Origin: Sphingomonas sp. S2M10
GTDB taxonomy: Bacteria; Pseudomonadota; Alphaproteobacteria; Sphingomonadales; Sphingomonadaceae
DNA: 64,000 nt
Direction of reading: 5' to 3'
Assembly (NCBI RefSeq): GCF_012650175.1
Contig: NZ_JAAILI010000055.1
Location: 124,001 to 188,000, forward strand
Below are positions 37,595 through 46,814 of this stretch, in pieces (the stretch's first letter is position 1; the number at the start of each line of letters is the position of its first letter). The notes below the pieces were generated by a model. It made no database searches. It saw nothing but the letters and a program-made list of their open reading frames with translations, and had not been told where the DNA came from. A program made the position numbers and the translations under genes.

Positions 37595-38355
37595 ACCGCT
37601 CGAAGCTCTTCCTGGGCGGCACGCTGCTCCTCGCTGCGATCCTGGGTGGCCTTGTCGTGCTCGCCGCGCAGGCGCTGCTGCCGGGGATCGGTGGCAACAA
37701 GGCGCAGGTGGAGCGCATCGTCCAAGCCTATCTGCTCGAGAACCCGTCGATTCTGCGCGACATGATGGAACGGCTTCAGCAGCAGGATAACGAGCAGGCC
37801 CAAAAGGCGCAGGATGGTGCGCAGGCTGCCGTCCCCGCCGCCCTGCCCGCGCTCACCACGCCGTTCGCCAGTGCCTGGGCAGGCAATCCCGACGGCGACG
37901 TCACCGTAACCGTGTTCATGGACTATGCCTGCGGCTATTGCCGCGCGAGTCTGCCGGGCCTTGCCGAGCTGGTCGCCAAGGATCCGAACGTCCGCATCGT
38001 TTACCGCGAATACCCGGTGCTGGGCGAGGCGAGCGTCATCGCTGCCCGCTTCGCGCTTGCCGCCGCCCAGCAGGGCAAGTTCCGCGCCTTCCACGACGCG
38101 CTGTTCGCCAGCGGCAGCCCCAGCAACGCGACGATCGGCGATGCGCTGGCCAAGGCAGGACTCGATCCAGCAGCGACCCAGAAGCTGGCCAACAGCGACA
38201 CGGTCGCCAAGGAGATCAACGCCAACCACCAGTTGGGCGCCAAGCTGGCGATGAACGGCACGCCCGCCTGGGTGGTGGGCAAGCAGATCCTCTATGGCGC
38301 GCGCGATTACCAGGCGCTGGCCGACGCCGTGGCGATCGCGCGGAAGGCGAACTAG
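37591..38355 (+). CDS. DsbA-family thiol-disulfide oxidoreductase, membrane-anchored
   Basis: 254 residues. An N-terminal hydrophobic helix (about 7-30) anchors or exports it. A helical segment (40-75) precedes a thioredoxin-fold domain with active site Cys114-Gly-Tyr-Cys117 and an inserted helical region. The cis-Pro loop is Asn-Gly-Thr-Pro-Ala-Trp-Val-Val. It resembles the BdbD/ScsC-like branch of DsbA proteins. It oxidises or isomerises periplasmic disulfides; which, is not visible. The ATGA overlap with the BepA-like gene implies co-translation and a common task in envelope protein folding. Confidence 0.9.
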   Translation: MNRSKLFLGGTLLLAAILGGLVVLAAQALLPGIGGNKAQVERIVQAYLLENPSILRDMMERLQQQDNEQAQKAQDGAQAAVPAALPALTTPFASAWAGNPDGDVTVTVFMDYACGYCRASLPGLAELVAKDPNVRIVYREYPVLGEASVIAARFALAAAQQGKFRAFHDALFASGSPSNATIGDALAKAGLDPAATQKLANSDTVAKEINANHQLGAKLAMNGTPAWVVGKQILYGARDYQALADAVAIARKAN

Positions 38356-38679
38356 GCCCGCACCTAAAGCTGAAAGCGTATCCTCCCTCGCCAGGGCAGG
38401 GCAATCGCATCAACCACAGTATTTCGTCATCCCCGCGAAGGCGGGGATCCATTGGCGCTGATGCCGAAGTTCCTTACCCGAGCGCTCAGCGCAATGGATT
38501 CCCGCCTTCGCGGGAATGACGATGGTTCTTTTGAAGGTGCAGACCCTTAGCTTAGATGCGATAGCCCTCCGCGCCAGTGGGAGAAACGCTTCGAACGAAA
38601 GCCATTGGCCCAACACCTTGCCGCAGGATGAACGCCACCCTAGCTAACGGGCTCCTTCCGGCCGGGGCCATCATCACCC
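38356..38679. other. Intergenic region with a palindromic repeat
   Basis: 324 bp between the Dsb-like gene and the ABC transporter genes. It contains the repeat element at 38425-38521. No gene is supported in the remainder. An ATG-initiated frame at 38577 runs into the ABC gene in another phase and is a shadow. Confidence 0.6.
38425..38521. repeat. Palindromic repeat pair (type D, copy 1)
   Basis: CGTCATCCCCGCGAAGGCGGGGATCCATTG is followed, after a 36-bp centre with its own GAGCGCTC palindrome, by the reverse-oriented CAATGGATTCCCGCCTTCGCGGGAATGACG. Each half is a hairpin and the halves are inverted to each other. The same unit is found at 60157-60252. This GTCATTCCCGCGAAGGCGGGAAT core is a repeat seen in many proteobacterial genomes. 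Confidence 0.88.
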
Positions 38680-39602
38680 ATGCAACCCATCCTGTCGCTA
38701 CGCCAGGTCTCCAAGACCTACGCGTCGGGCCATACCGCGCTCGACCATGTCGATCTCGACATCCAAAAGGGCGAGATCTTCGCCCTGCTCGGGCCGAACG
38801 GCGCGGGCAAGACCACGCTCATCTCCATCATCTGCGGCATCGTCACCCCCAGCACCGGCACCATCCTGGTCGACGGGCACGATGCGATCCGCCAGCCGCG
38901 CGCGGCGCGCTCCAAGATCGGCCTGGTGCCGCAGGAAATCGCGGTCGACATGTTCTCGCGCGTCGGCTCGGCCGCCCGCTATTCGCGCGGGCTGTTCGGC
39001 AAGGCGCCGGACAACGCCTATTGCGACCAGCTCCTCAAGGACCTGTCGCTGTGGGACAAGCGCAACGCCAAGATCATGGAGCTCTCGGGCGGCATGAAGC
39101 GCCGGGTGATGATCGCCAAGGCGCTGAGCCACGAGCCCGACATCCTGTTCCTCGACGAGCCGACCGCCGGCGTCGACGTCGAGCTGCGCCGCGACATGTG
39201 GAAGCTGATCGGCCGCCTGCGCGACCGCGGCACCACCATCATCCTGACCACCCACTATATCGAAGAGGCCGAGGAAATGGCCGACCGGGTGGGCGTGATC
39301 AACAAGGGGCACTTGCTGCTGGTCGAGGAAAAGACCGCGCTGATGAAGAAGCTCGGCAAGCGCGAGCTGGACCTCAGTCTGGTCGAGCCGCTCGCCGCCA
39401 TCCCCGCCGAGCTCGGCGAATGGCAGCTCAGCCTCGCGGACGAGGGCCACAAGCTGCGCTATACCTTCGACGCGCAGGCCGAGCGCACCGGCATCCCGTC
39501 GCTGCTGCGCAAGCTGCACGACCTGAACATCGCCTTCAAGGATCTCGACACCTCCAAGTCGAGCCTGGAGGACATCTTCGTCGACCTGGTGGGGGCGCAG
39601 GC

Positions 39603-39606
<4 letters not shown>
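38680..39606 (+). CDS. ABC transporter ATP-binding protein (YadG-like)
   Basis: 308 residues. Walker A Gly-Pro-Asn-Gly-Ala-Gly-Lys-Thr at 38-45, Q-loop Val-Pro-Gln-Glu, signature Leu-Ser-Gly-Gly-Met-Lys-Arg-Arg, Walker B [12 protein letters not shown], H-loop Thr-Thr-His-Tyr-Ile. About 90 residues follow the ABC core, as is typical of the ABC-2 drug/polysaccharide export type. With the coupled permease it forms an exporter like YadG/YadH; substrate unknown. The stop overlaps the permease start. Confidence 0.92.
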
Positions 39607-40373
<767 letters not shown>

Positions 40374-40379
40374 AAGTTC

Positions 40380-40491
40380 TTAGCCCCTCCCCTTCAGGGG
40401 AGGGGTTGGGGTGGGGCAGTGTCTCACCGAGACCACCCTAGGTTCTGGAATCCCTCCACCCCAACCCCTCCTCCCAGGAGGAGGGGCTTAA
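40380..40491. repeat. Composite palindromic element, 112 bp (type A, copy 2)
   Basis: Inverse-complement counterpart of 27375-27486, about 13 kb away. Both hairpin ends, the GGGATTCCAGAAC block and the GGTCTCGGTGAGAC block are conserved. It lies between the convergent ABC permease and CocE/NonD genes and could also serve as a terminator. Confidence 0.9.
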
Positions 40492-40498
40492 GTACAGC

Positions 40499-42346
40499 CT
40501 ACTTCACCACCGGCAGCGTCACCGCGGAGCCCGCACACACCCGCTGCGTCGCCTTGCGATAGTCCTCGGGCTTGGCCTTGTAGATGTTGGGCACGAAGGT
40601 CTGCGGGTTGCGGTCGATCACCGGGAACCAGCTCGACTGGACCTGCACCATGATGCGGTGGCCCTTCTTGAACACATGGTCGTGGTCGCGCAGCGGGAAG
40701 TCCCAGGCGGTCACCTGATCCGGCACCAGCGGCGTCGCCTGCTCGAAGCTCTTGAGGTAGCGGCCGCGGCGAATCTCCATCGCGATCGGCAGCTCATAGC
40801 CGTTGAGCCCCTTGGCATAGGTGCCCAGCGCGGTCGGTGCCTTCTCGTAGTTTTCGGGGAACACGTCGATCAGCTTGACGACGAAGTCGCTGTCGGTGCC
40901 GCTGGTCGAGGCCATCAGCTTGGCGGTGACCGCGCCGGTGACGGTCAGGTCGCTCTCCAGCGGCGCGGAGACATAGCTGAGCACATCGGGCCGGTCGTCG
41001 ACGAAGCGCTGGTCCTCGGCTTCCCACCAGCGCCAGTCGGGCGTGGCATAGGTGGCGGACATCGGCCGCGGCCGGAACGGCACCGGCCGCGCCGGATCGC
41101 TGACATAGTCCCGGCAGCCCTCACCCGCCGCCGGCGCGGTGAAGCCGAGCGAACCGTCGGCATGCAGATAGAGGCTGGTCGCCTGCGCATTGGCGAGCGG
41201 ATAGGTCTGGTACGTCTTCCACTGCCACGAGCCCGACTGGAAGCTCTTCAGCGCGAAGTCGGGCCTGGTGCCCGTGCCGTGCAGCCAATAGGCGAAGAAC
41301 GGCGCCTCGATCTGCTCCACGAATTGCGTGCCGCTGTCGACGCCGAACGCGATGCGGCCGAGGCTGTTCGCCGGCGTGTGCCAGGTGCCGTGCGCCCAGG
41401 GGCCGGCGACCATCAGCGCGAGCTTGTCCGGATCATTGGCGCGCTGCTTTTCCCAGATCTTCCAGCTGCCCCAGGGATCCTCCTGGTCCCAATAGCCCGC
41501 GACGTTGAGCGTTGGCACGGTCGTCTTGCCGAGCGCGTTCGACCAGACCTGATTCTTCCAGTGATCGTCATAATCGGGATGCTCGATCATTTCGCGGAAG
41601 CGCGGCACCCGGCCCTTGAAATATTTCTTCTCAATCTCGTCGGGCGAGCCGGCGTGGAGGAACCAGTCGTACGTGTCGTAGCGATCATACAGGTCGATGC
41701 CGGCATTGGTCTTGTCGGCCTGGAGGCTGTTCACCCAGTCGCTGGCATAGGTGAGCCGCATCGCGCCCCAGCGGTGGAGATCGTCGTTCTTCCAATAGTC
41801 GATCCACGCCGCCTGCGGGCTGGTCGCCTTGAGCGCGGGATGCGGCTTGGCGAGCGCAATGGCAGCGGTGAAGCCGGGGTACGAGACGCCCCACATGCCG
41901 ACCTTGCCGTTGTTGGGCTTTACGTTCTTCACCAACCAGTCGATCGAATCATAGGCATCCGTCGCCTCGTCGGTCACGCCCTTGCCTGTCTTAACTTCGG
42001 TCGAGAGCGTGAACGGACCGCCCTCGGACTTGAAGCGGCCGCGCATGTCCTGGAACACGAAGATATAGCCGTCGCGCACCAGCGGCGCCCAGCTGTTCGG
42101 CACGCGCCCCGGTGCGGCGTCGGGCGCACCATAGGGTGTGCGCTGGAAGAGGATCGGCAGCGGGCCGGTGGCGCCCTTGGGCCGCAGGATGACGGTGTGG
42201 AGCTTCACCCCGTCGCGCATCGGGATCATCGCCTCTTCGAAAGTGAAGGGCGCCTCGGTCGCGGTGGGTGCGGCTTGCGGCGGCGCGGCGGCCGCGAGAG
42301 GGGCAGCAAGCGCCGCAAGTGCTACCGTAACCAGCCAGTGCCGCAT
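40499..42346 (-). CDS. CocE/NonD family alpha/beta hydrolase (X-Pro dipeptidyl-peptidase type)
   Basis: 615 residues from the ATG at 42346 with a signal peptide ending near Ala-Ala-Ala-Ala-Pro. The S15 peptidase-type domain opens Met-Ile-Pro-Met-Arg-Asp-Gly-Val-Lys-Leu. The oxyanion region is Gln-Asp-Met-Arg-Gly-Arg-Phe-Lys-Ser-Glu-Gly, and the nucleophile is Ser in Gly-Val-Ser-Tyr-Pro-Gly (about residue 157). The catalytic His lies in Gly-Pro-Trp-Ala-His-Gly-Thr-Trp-His. A C-terminal jellyroll (X-Pro C-terminal domain) follows from about residue 400. Exported; hydrolyses acyl or peptide bonds such as glutaryl-acylase or cocaine-esterase substrates. Actual substrate unknown. Confidence 0.92.
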   Translation of the reverse strand: MRHWLVTVALAALAAPLAAAAPPQAAPTATEAPFTFEEAMIPMRDGVKLHTVILRPKGATGPLPILFQRTPYGAPDAAPGRVPNSWAPLVRDGYIFVFQDMRGRFKSEGGPFTLSTEVKTGKGVTDEATDAYDSIDWLVKNVKPNNGKVGMWGVSYPGFTAAIALAKPHPALKATSPQAAWIDYWKNDDLHRWGAMRLTYASDWVNSLQADKTNAGIDLYDRYDTYDWFLHAGSPDEIEKKYFKGRVPRFREMIEHPDYDDHWKNQVWSNALGKTTVPTLNVAGYWDQEDPWGSWKIWEKQRANDPDKLALMVAGPWAHGTWHTPANSLGRIAFGVDSGTQFVEQIEAPFFAYWLHGTGTRPDFALKSFQSGSWQWKTYQTYPLANAQATSLYLHADGSLGFTAPAAGEGCRDYVSDPARPVPFRPRPMSATYATPDWRWWEAEDQRFVDDRPDVLSYVSAPLESDLTVTGAVTAKLMASTSGTDSDFVVKLIDVFPENYEKAPTALGTYAKGLNGYELPIAMEIRRGRYLKSFEQATPLVPDQVTAWDFPLRDHDHVFKKGHRIMVQVQSSWFPVIDRNPQTFVPNIYKAKPEDYRKATQRVCAGSAVTLPVVK

Positions 42347-42427
42347 GTTCGTCGATCCCCCAGAAAGCGAGGGTGACTTGGTGCGACAATACGCCGCCGG
42401 GATCAAGCCGGCGGCGTTCGGTCGGGA

Positions 42428-43396
42428 TCAGTCGATGCGGTGCTCGCCCTTTACCCAGCGCACCGTACCCGAGCTGGCGCGCATCACCACGCTCTCGGTG
42501 GTCATCTTGCCCTTCACCCGCTTGACGCCGGCGAGCAGCGAGCCGTCGGTCACGCCGGTCGCAGCGAAAATGCAATCGCCCTTGGCGAGCTCGTCGAGCG
42601 AGTAGATCTTGTCGAGATCCTCGATGCCCCATTTGCGGGCGCGCGCGCGCTCGTCCTCGTTGCGAAACACCAGCCGGCCCTGGAACTGGCCACCGACGCA
42701 GCGCAACGCCGCGCAGGCCAGCACGCCCTCGGGCGCACCGCCCTGGCCCATATACACATCGATCGTCGTGTCCGGATCGCTGGTCGCGATCACGCCGGCC
42801 ACGTCGCCGTCCGGGATCAGCATGATGCCGCAGCCGATCTCGCGCAGCTCGGCGATCAGCTTCTCGTGGCGGGTGCGATCCAGCACACAGGCGATGATCT
42901 CGCTGGGCTGCACGCCCTTGGCGGCCGCGATCGCCTGGATGTTCTCGGTCGGGGTCTTGTTGAGGTCGATCACACCCTGCGGATAGCCCGGGCCGACCGC
43001 GATCTTGTCCATATACACGTCGGGCGCGTTGAGCAGGCAGCCTTCCTCGGCCACCGCCAGCACCGCCAGCGCGTTGGGGCCGGCCTTGGCGGTGATCGTG
43101 GTGCCTTCCAGCGGATCGAGCGCGATATCGATCTTCGGTCCCTTGCCGATCGCGGAGCCGACCTTTTCGCCGATAAAGAGCATCGGCGCCTCGTCGCGCT
43201 CGCCTTCACCGATCACCACGGTGCCGTCCATGTAGAGCTGGTTGAGCGCCTCGCGCATCGCTTCCACCGCGGCATGGTCGGCGGCTTTCTCGTCGCCCCG
43301 GCCGATCAGGCTGGAGGCGGCGATCGCAGCGGCTTCGGTGACGCGCACCATTTCGAGAACGAGGACTCGGTCGAGAACATGGCTTGCGTTCGGCAT
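42428..43396 (-). CDS. glpX: Class II fructose-1,6-bisphosphatase
   Basis: 322 residues from the ATG at 43396. The GlpX fold is recognisable: Gly-Arg-Gly-Asp-Glu-Lys-Ala-Ala-Asp, then Val-Val-Ile-Gly-Glu-Gly-Glu-Arg-Asp-Glu-Ala-Pro-Met-Leu, the metal and phosphate site Ile-Ala-Leu-Asp-Pro-Leu-Glu-Gly-Thr-Thr. A late Gly-Gly-Ala-Pro-Glu-Gly-Val-Leu-Ala-Ala-like loop is present. It converts fructose-1,6-bisphosphate to fructose-6-phosphate in gluconeogenesis. In sphingomonads it is often encoded directly after hom; here about 0.94 kb separates them. Confidence 0.93.
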   Translation of the reverse strand: MPNASHVLDRVLVLEMVRVTEAAAIAASSLIGRGDEKAADHAAVEAMREALNQLYMDGTVVIGEGERDEAPMLFIGEKVGSAIGKGPKIDIALDPLEGTTITAKAGPNALAVLAVAEEGCLLNAPDVYMDKIAVGPGYPQGVIDLNKTPTENIQAIAAAKGVQPSEIIACVLDRTRHEKLIAELREIGCGIMLIPDGDVAGVIATSDPDTTIDVYMGQGGAPEGVLACAALRCVGGQFQGRLVFRNEDERARARKWGIEDLDKIYSLDELAKGDCIFAATGVTDGSLLAGVKRVKGKMTTESVVMRASSGTVRWVKGEHRID

Positions 43397-43555
43397 CGGT
43401 TCGGTGATCCCCTGTTCGATTTGTGCGATGCGATAGGGGGCGCTTCCCGCGCTGTCGAGCAGTGCTAACGTTGTCAGCGAAAAGGGCCCAAGTCCTTTAG
43501 TGATTTCGGCACCAATTTGCGATATCATTGCGCCAGTTGGTGGAGATGCGACACC

Positions 43556-43909
43556 ATGTTGCTGGCGATGCTCCTGATGGCTCAACAAAGTGCGGTTGCC
43601 ACCGTGCTGGCGGACTATCGTACGCGCACCCAGGCGGAGATTCCGTGCCGCGCCTCGACGGATCCGAGCGAGATCATCGTATGTTCCCGCCGCGACGCCG
43701 ATCGCTACCGGGTTCCGTTCGTCGCGCCGAACCTCGGGCGGGACTCTGATGCCGCCCGGCTCAACCGGTTGATTGGTGACCCCGTGCAGCAGGGGATCAC
43801 TCCCTGCGGCAAGGGCGCGTTTACCGTCAAATGCGGCAAGGTTGGCATCACCGCGACGATGGGCTTGGACGGCGAGGTGAAACTGCAGCAGCGGGAGCTT
43901 GCTCCATGA
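43556..43909 (+). CDS. Small secreted cysteine-containing protein 1
   Basis: 117 residues from the ATG at 43556 (GGAG at 43542-43545). A short hydrophobic signal (Met-Leu-Leu-Ala-Met-Leu-Leu-Met-Ala) precedes a mature domain with four cysteines (Glu-Ile-Pro-Cys, Ile-Ile-Val-Cys, Ile-Thr-Pro-Cys, Val-Lys-Cys). They could form two disulfides. The Glu-Ile-Ile-Val-Cys-Ser-Arg-Arg...Arg-Tyr-Arg-Val-Pro motif recurs in exported sphingomonad proteins of unknown function. It is divergent from glpX across 159 bp. Confidence 0.78.
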   Translation: MLLAMLLMAQQSAVATVLADYRTRTQAEIPCRASTDPSEIIVCSRRDADRYRVPFVAPNLGRDSDAARLNRLIGDPVQQGITPCGKGAFTVKCGKVGITATMGLDGEVKLQQRELAP

Positions 43910-43988
43910 GCGCGATGAAAGGCCTGCATGGCTGCGCAACCAGCCGCATATCGACGCGTTGCTTCCGCGGGACACGACAGGAGGGCAT

Positions 43989-44318
43989 ATGTTGTTGATC
44001 GCACTGGCGCTCCAGAGCGCTAGCCTGGCCGGCGCCGTGAGCGCCGCGGAGACGGCACGTCCGCGCGTGACGCGCGCCACGCTCAAGCGCTCGGCACGGC
44101 CCACCGGCGATCTCTCTCCGCTGATCAGCGCCTGCGACGTCGAACGCGACTGCGGCACGCGCAACGCACGAAGCCGATTCCGACTGACCGGCGCGAGCGA
44201 GCCGCTGATCGATCGCAGGCTGGAGATGCTCCGGGCCGCGCAGGGCCCGAGTTGCAACCGCACCGGCATGCCGGTGTGCCCGGGAAGCGGCCGCCGGCTG
44301 CTCCGGCTGAGCTACTGA
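43989..44318 (+). CDS. Small secreted cysteine-containing protein 2
   Basis: 109 residues. A signal peptide (Met-Leu-Leu-Ile-Ala-Leu-Ala-Leu-Gln-Ser-Ala-Ser) leads into an Arg-rich mature part with four cysteines (Ser-Ala-Cys, Arg-Asp-Cys, Pro-Ser-Cys, Pro-Val-Cys). It lies 79 bp after small secreted protein 1 on the same strand, and ends 15 bp before the converging hom stop. The shared size, signal and four-Cys pattern suggest that the two genes act together, but I see no clear sequence homology. Function unknown. Confidence 0.7.
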   Translation: MLLIALALQSASLAGAVSAAETARPRVTRATLKRSARPTGDLSPLISACDVERDCGTRNARSRFRLTGASEPLIDRRLEMLRAAQGPSCNRTGMPVCPGSGRRLLRLSY

Positions 44319-44333
44319 CCCCGCCGCCGGCGC

Positions 44334-45626
44334 TCACGCGTCGAGAATGTGCATCCACATCGGCTCGCCGGTAAGGCTCTGCGAGCCCCGCAGCTTTTCC
44401 AGCGCCTGGGCGATGCTCCGCTCCGGCGCCTCATGGGTGACGATGGCGACGAGGGCGCTGCCATCGGGGCTCACGCCGCGCTGGATCAGGCTTTCGATCG
44501 AGACGCCCGCATCGCGCATCGCCGCGGCGATTTCCGCCAGCACGCCGACGCGGTCGGCCACGGTGAAGCGCACATAGGAGCGACCGCGCCGCTCGCCGCT
44601 GTCCGCCGCAGGCTGGGCGACCAGCGCCGTCGCCGGCATCGCATAAGGCGGGCCGAATTCGCCACGGGCGATGTCGATCAGGTCTGCCACCACCGCGCTG
44701 GCGGTCGGGCCGTCGCCCGCGCCTGCGCCTTGGAACAGCAGGCGACCGACGAAATTTCCCTCGGCCACCACTGCGTTGGTCGATCCCGTGACATGCGCCA
44801 GCGGGTGCCCGAGCGGCACGAGATGCGCGTGGACGCGCTGGAACAGCCCGTGCGCGCCCGCATCCGCGATGCCGAGCAGCCGTACGCGGTAACCCAGCGT
44901 CGCCGCCTCGGCGATGTCGGCGGCCAGGATGTGGCGGATGCCGCTCGCCTTCAGGTCGGCGAACGCCGGCTGCGTGCCGAAGGCGAGGCTGGCGAGGATC
45001 GAGAGCTTGTGCGCCGCGTCGATGCCGTCGATGTCGAAGGTCGGGTCCGCCTCCGCATAGCCCAGCGCCTGCGCCTCGGCGAGGATCTCGGCGAAGTCGC
45101 GGCCCTCGGCCTCCATCTTCGACAGGATGAAATTGCAGGTGCCGTTGAGGATGCCGTAGACGCGCAAGATAGCGTTTGCCGCAGCACCTTCGCGCAGCCC
45201 CTTGATCACCGGCACGCCGCCCGCCACCGCCGCTTCGAACTTGAGCGCGACCTGCGCGCCTTCGGCTGCCTGCGCGAGTTCCAGGCCATGATGCGCGATC
45301 ATCGCCTTGTTGGCGGTGACGAAGCTTTTGCCCGCCCCCAGCGCCGCGCGGGCAAGCGCCAATGCGGGGCCGTCCGAGCCGCCGACGAGTTCCACCACCA
45401 CATCGGCTTCGCCATGCCGGGCGAGCGCCACGGGATCATCCACCCAGTCGAAGCGCGAAAGATCGATGCCGCGATCCTTGCTGCGATCGCGGGCGGAGAC
45501 CGCGACCACTTCGATCGGACGGCCGGCGCGGCGGCTGATCAGCTCGGCATTGGCGTCGAGCAGGCGAATCACGCCACCGCCTACGGTTCCCAGCCCCGCC
45601 AGTGCCACGCGCAACGCTTCCGCCAT
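44334..45626 (-). CDS. hom: Homoserine dehydrogenase
   Basis: 430 residues. NAD(P)-binding Gly-Leu-Gly-Thr-Val-Gly at 11-16, the Val-Thr-Ala-Asn-Lys-Ala segment, the catalytic region Gly-Ile-Leu-Asn-Gly-Thr-Cys-Asn-Phe-Ile-Leu and Gly-Tyr-Ala-Glu-Ala-Asp-Pro-Thr-Phe-Asp-Ile-Asp-Gly. A C-terminal ACT domain (about 350-425) suggests feedback control by threonine. It reduces aspartate semialdehyde to homoserine for Thr, Met and Ile synthesis. Monofunctional (no aspartokinase). Start ATG 45626. Confidence 0.95.
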   Translation of the reverse strand: MAEALRVALAGLGTVGGGVIRLLDANAELISRRAGRPIEVVAVSARDRSKDRGIDLSRFDWVDDPVALARHGEADVVVELVGGSDGPALALARAALGAGKSFVTANKAMIAHHGLELAQAAEGAQVALKFEAAVAGGVPVIKGLREGAAANAILRVYGILNGTCNFILSKMEAEGRDFAEILAEAQALGYAEADPTFDIDGIDAAHKLSILASLAFGTQPAFADLKASGIRHILAADIAEAATLGYRVRLLGIADAGAHGLFQRVHAHLVPLGHPLAHVTGSTNAVVAEGNFVGRLLFQGAGAGDGPTASAVVADLIDIARGEFGPPYAMPATALVAQPAADSGERRGRSYVRFTVADRVGVLAEIAAAMRDAGVSIESLIQRGVSPDGSALVAIVTHEAPERSIAQALEKLRGSQSLTGEPMWMHILDA

Positions 45627-45764
45627 TCCTCGTTCCTCTTGAATCCATAAGACAAGGCGGCGGCCGGGCGCTTGTCGCCCCGCCGCCGCCTGTCGGTCCC
45701 TAGCCCCTTCCCTTCCCGGAAGGAAAGACAGATTTTGTCGCGAGCGGGCGTCGCAACACGCTGT

Positions 45765-46715
45765 TTATTTCTTGATAAGGCCGATCTCCACCAGCCGCTC
45801 GTGCAGATAATCGTGCGCGGTGATCGGCTCCGGATAGCGGTTGGGGGCGTCTGCGCTGATACAGCCGGGCAGCGTCTTGATCAGGAAGTCGGGTGCGGGA
45901 TGCAGGAAGAACGGCATCGAATAGCGCGAATGGCCGCGGCGCTCGGCCGGCGGGTTGACGACGCGGTGCGTGGTCGAGGGCAGCACATGGTTGGTCAGGC
46001 GCTGCAGCATGTCGCCGACATTGATCACCATCGCGCCTTCGGGCGGCTTTACCGCCAGCCACTTGCCGTCACGGTCGAGCAGCTCGAGCCCGGCTTCCTC
46101 GGCACCGAGGAGTAGGGTGATCAGGTTGATATCCTCGTGCGCGCCGGCGCGAACCTCCGGCGCGTCGGCCGCCACCGGCGGATAGTGGAGCAGGCGCAGC
46201 ACCGAGTTGCCGTCCTTCACCGCGGTGTCGAACCAGTCGGGCGCCAGACCGAGATAGCGCGCGACCGCCGAGAGCAGCTTGTCGCCCGCGGTGTCCAACG
46301 CCGCGAACAGCTCGAGAAAGGTCTCGCGAAAGCCTTCGGGCTGGCTCGGCCAAATGTTCGACGCCATTACATCGGCGAAGCGGTGGCCGGGGGCCAGCTC
46401 GCGGCCGATATGCCAGAACTCCTTCAGATCGACATGGCTCGCCCCCTTGGCGATCTCGGTCTTGAACGGGGTATAGCCGCGCGCACCGCCGCCGCCCGGG
46501 ATGAAGTGCGCGCGCTTTTCTTCCTCCGGCAGGTCGAAGAACGCCTTGGTGAGGCGCCACGCCCGCTCGATCAGTTCCGGAGGCACGCCGTGATCGCGCA
46601 CCACCGCAAAGCCGAAACGCTGGAAGGACTGGCCGAACGCCTGGGCAAAGCCCTCCGGATCGCCGGCCTGCGCGTCGAGCGAAAGCACCGGAATTTCGGT
46701 GAGGGTATCCAACAT
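45765..46715 (-). CDS. 2-oxoglutarate/Fe(II)-dependent oxygenase, isopenicillin N synthase-like
   Basis: 316 residues from the ATG at 46715 (GGAG seven bases upstream); an in-frame TTG at 46733 is less likely. The N-terminal DIOX_N-type segment ends Phe-Gly-Phe-Ala-Val-Val-Arg-Asp-His-Gly-Val. The iron ligands are His193-x-Asp195 and His250, and the 2-oxoglutarate-binding Arg264-x-Ser266 follows. Such enzymes hydroxylate or oxidise small molecules; the bacterial homologues are mostly uncharacterised. Cytosolic. Same strand as hom, 138 bp upstream of its start. Confidence 0.92.
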   Translation of the reverse strand: MLDTLTEIPVLSLDAQAGDPEGFAQAFGQSFQRFGFAVVRDHGVPPELIERAWRLTKAFFDLPEEEKRAHFIPGGGGARGYTPFKTEIAKGASHVDLKEFWHIGRELAPGHRFADVMASNIWPSQPEGFRETFLELFAALDTAGDKLLSAVARYLGLAPDWFDTAVKDGNSVLRLLHYPPVAADAPEVRAGAHEDINLITLLLGAEEAGLELLDRDGKWLAVKPPEGAMVINVGDMLQRLTNHVLPSTTHRVVNPPAERRGHSRYSMPFFLHPAPDFLIKTLPGCISADAPNRYPEPITAHDYLHERLVEIGLIKK

Positions 46716-46814
46716 CACAGTCTCCGAACGCAAAAACGCGTGGTTAGCCTCGCCACGAACGGCCCCACAAGACTGGGGACATTCCGAGTGGCCGCGGCGC
46801 TGGTCCGTACCCGC

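Noticed and set aside
45701..45730. CCTTCCCTTCCCGGAAGGAAAG inverted repeat downstream of the oxygenase gene
   Set aside because: Resembles half of a type A element but is too short and imperfect to claim as a copy.
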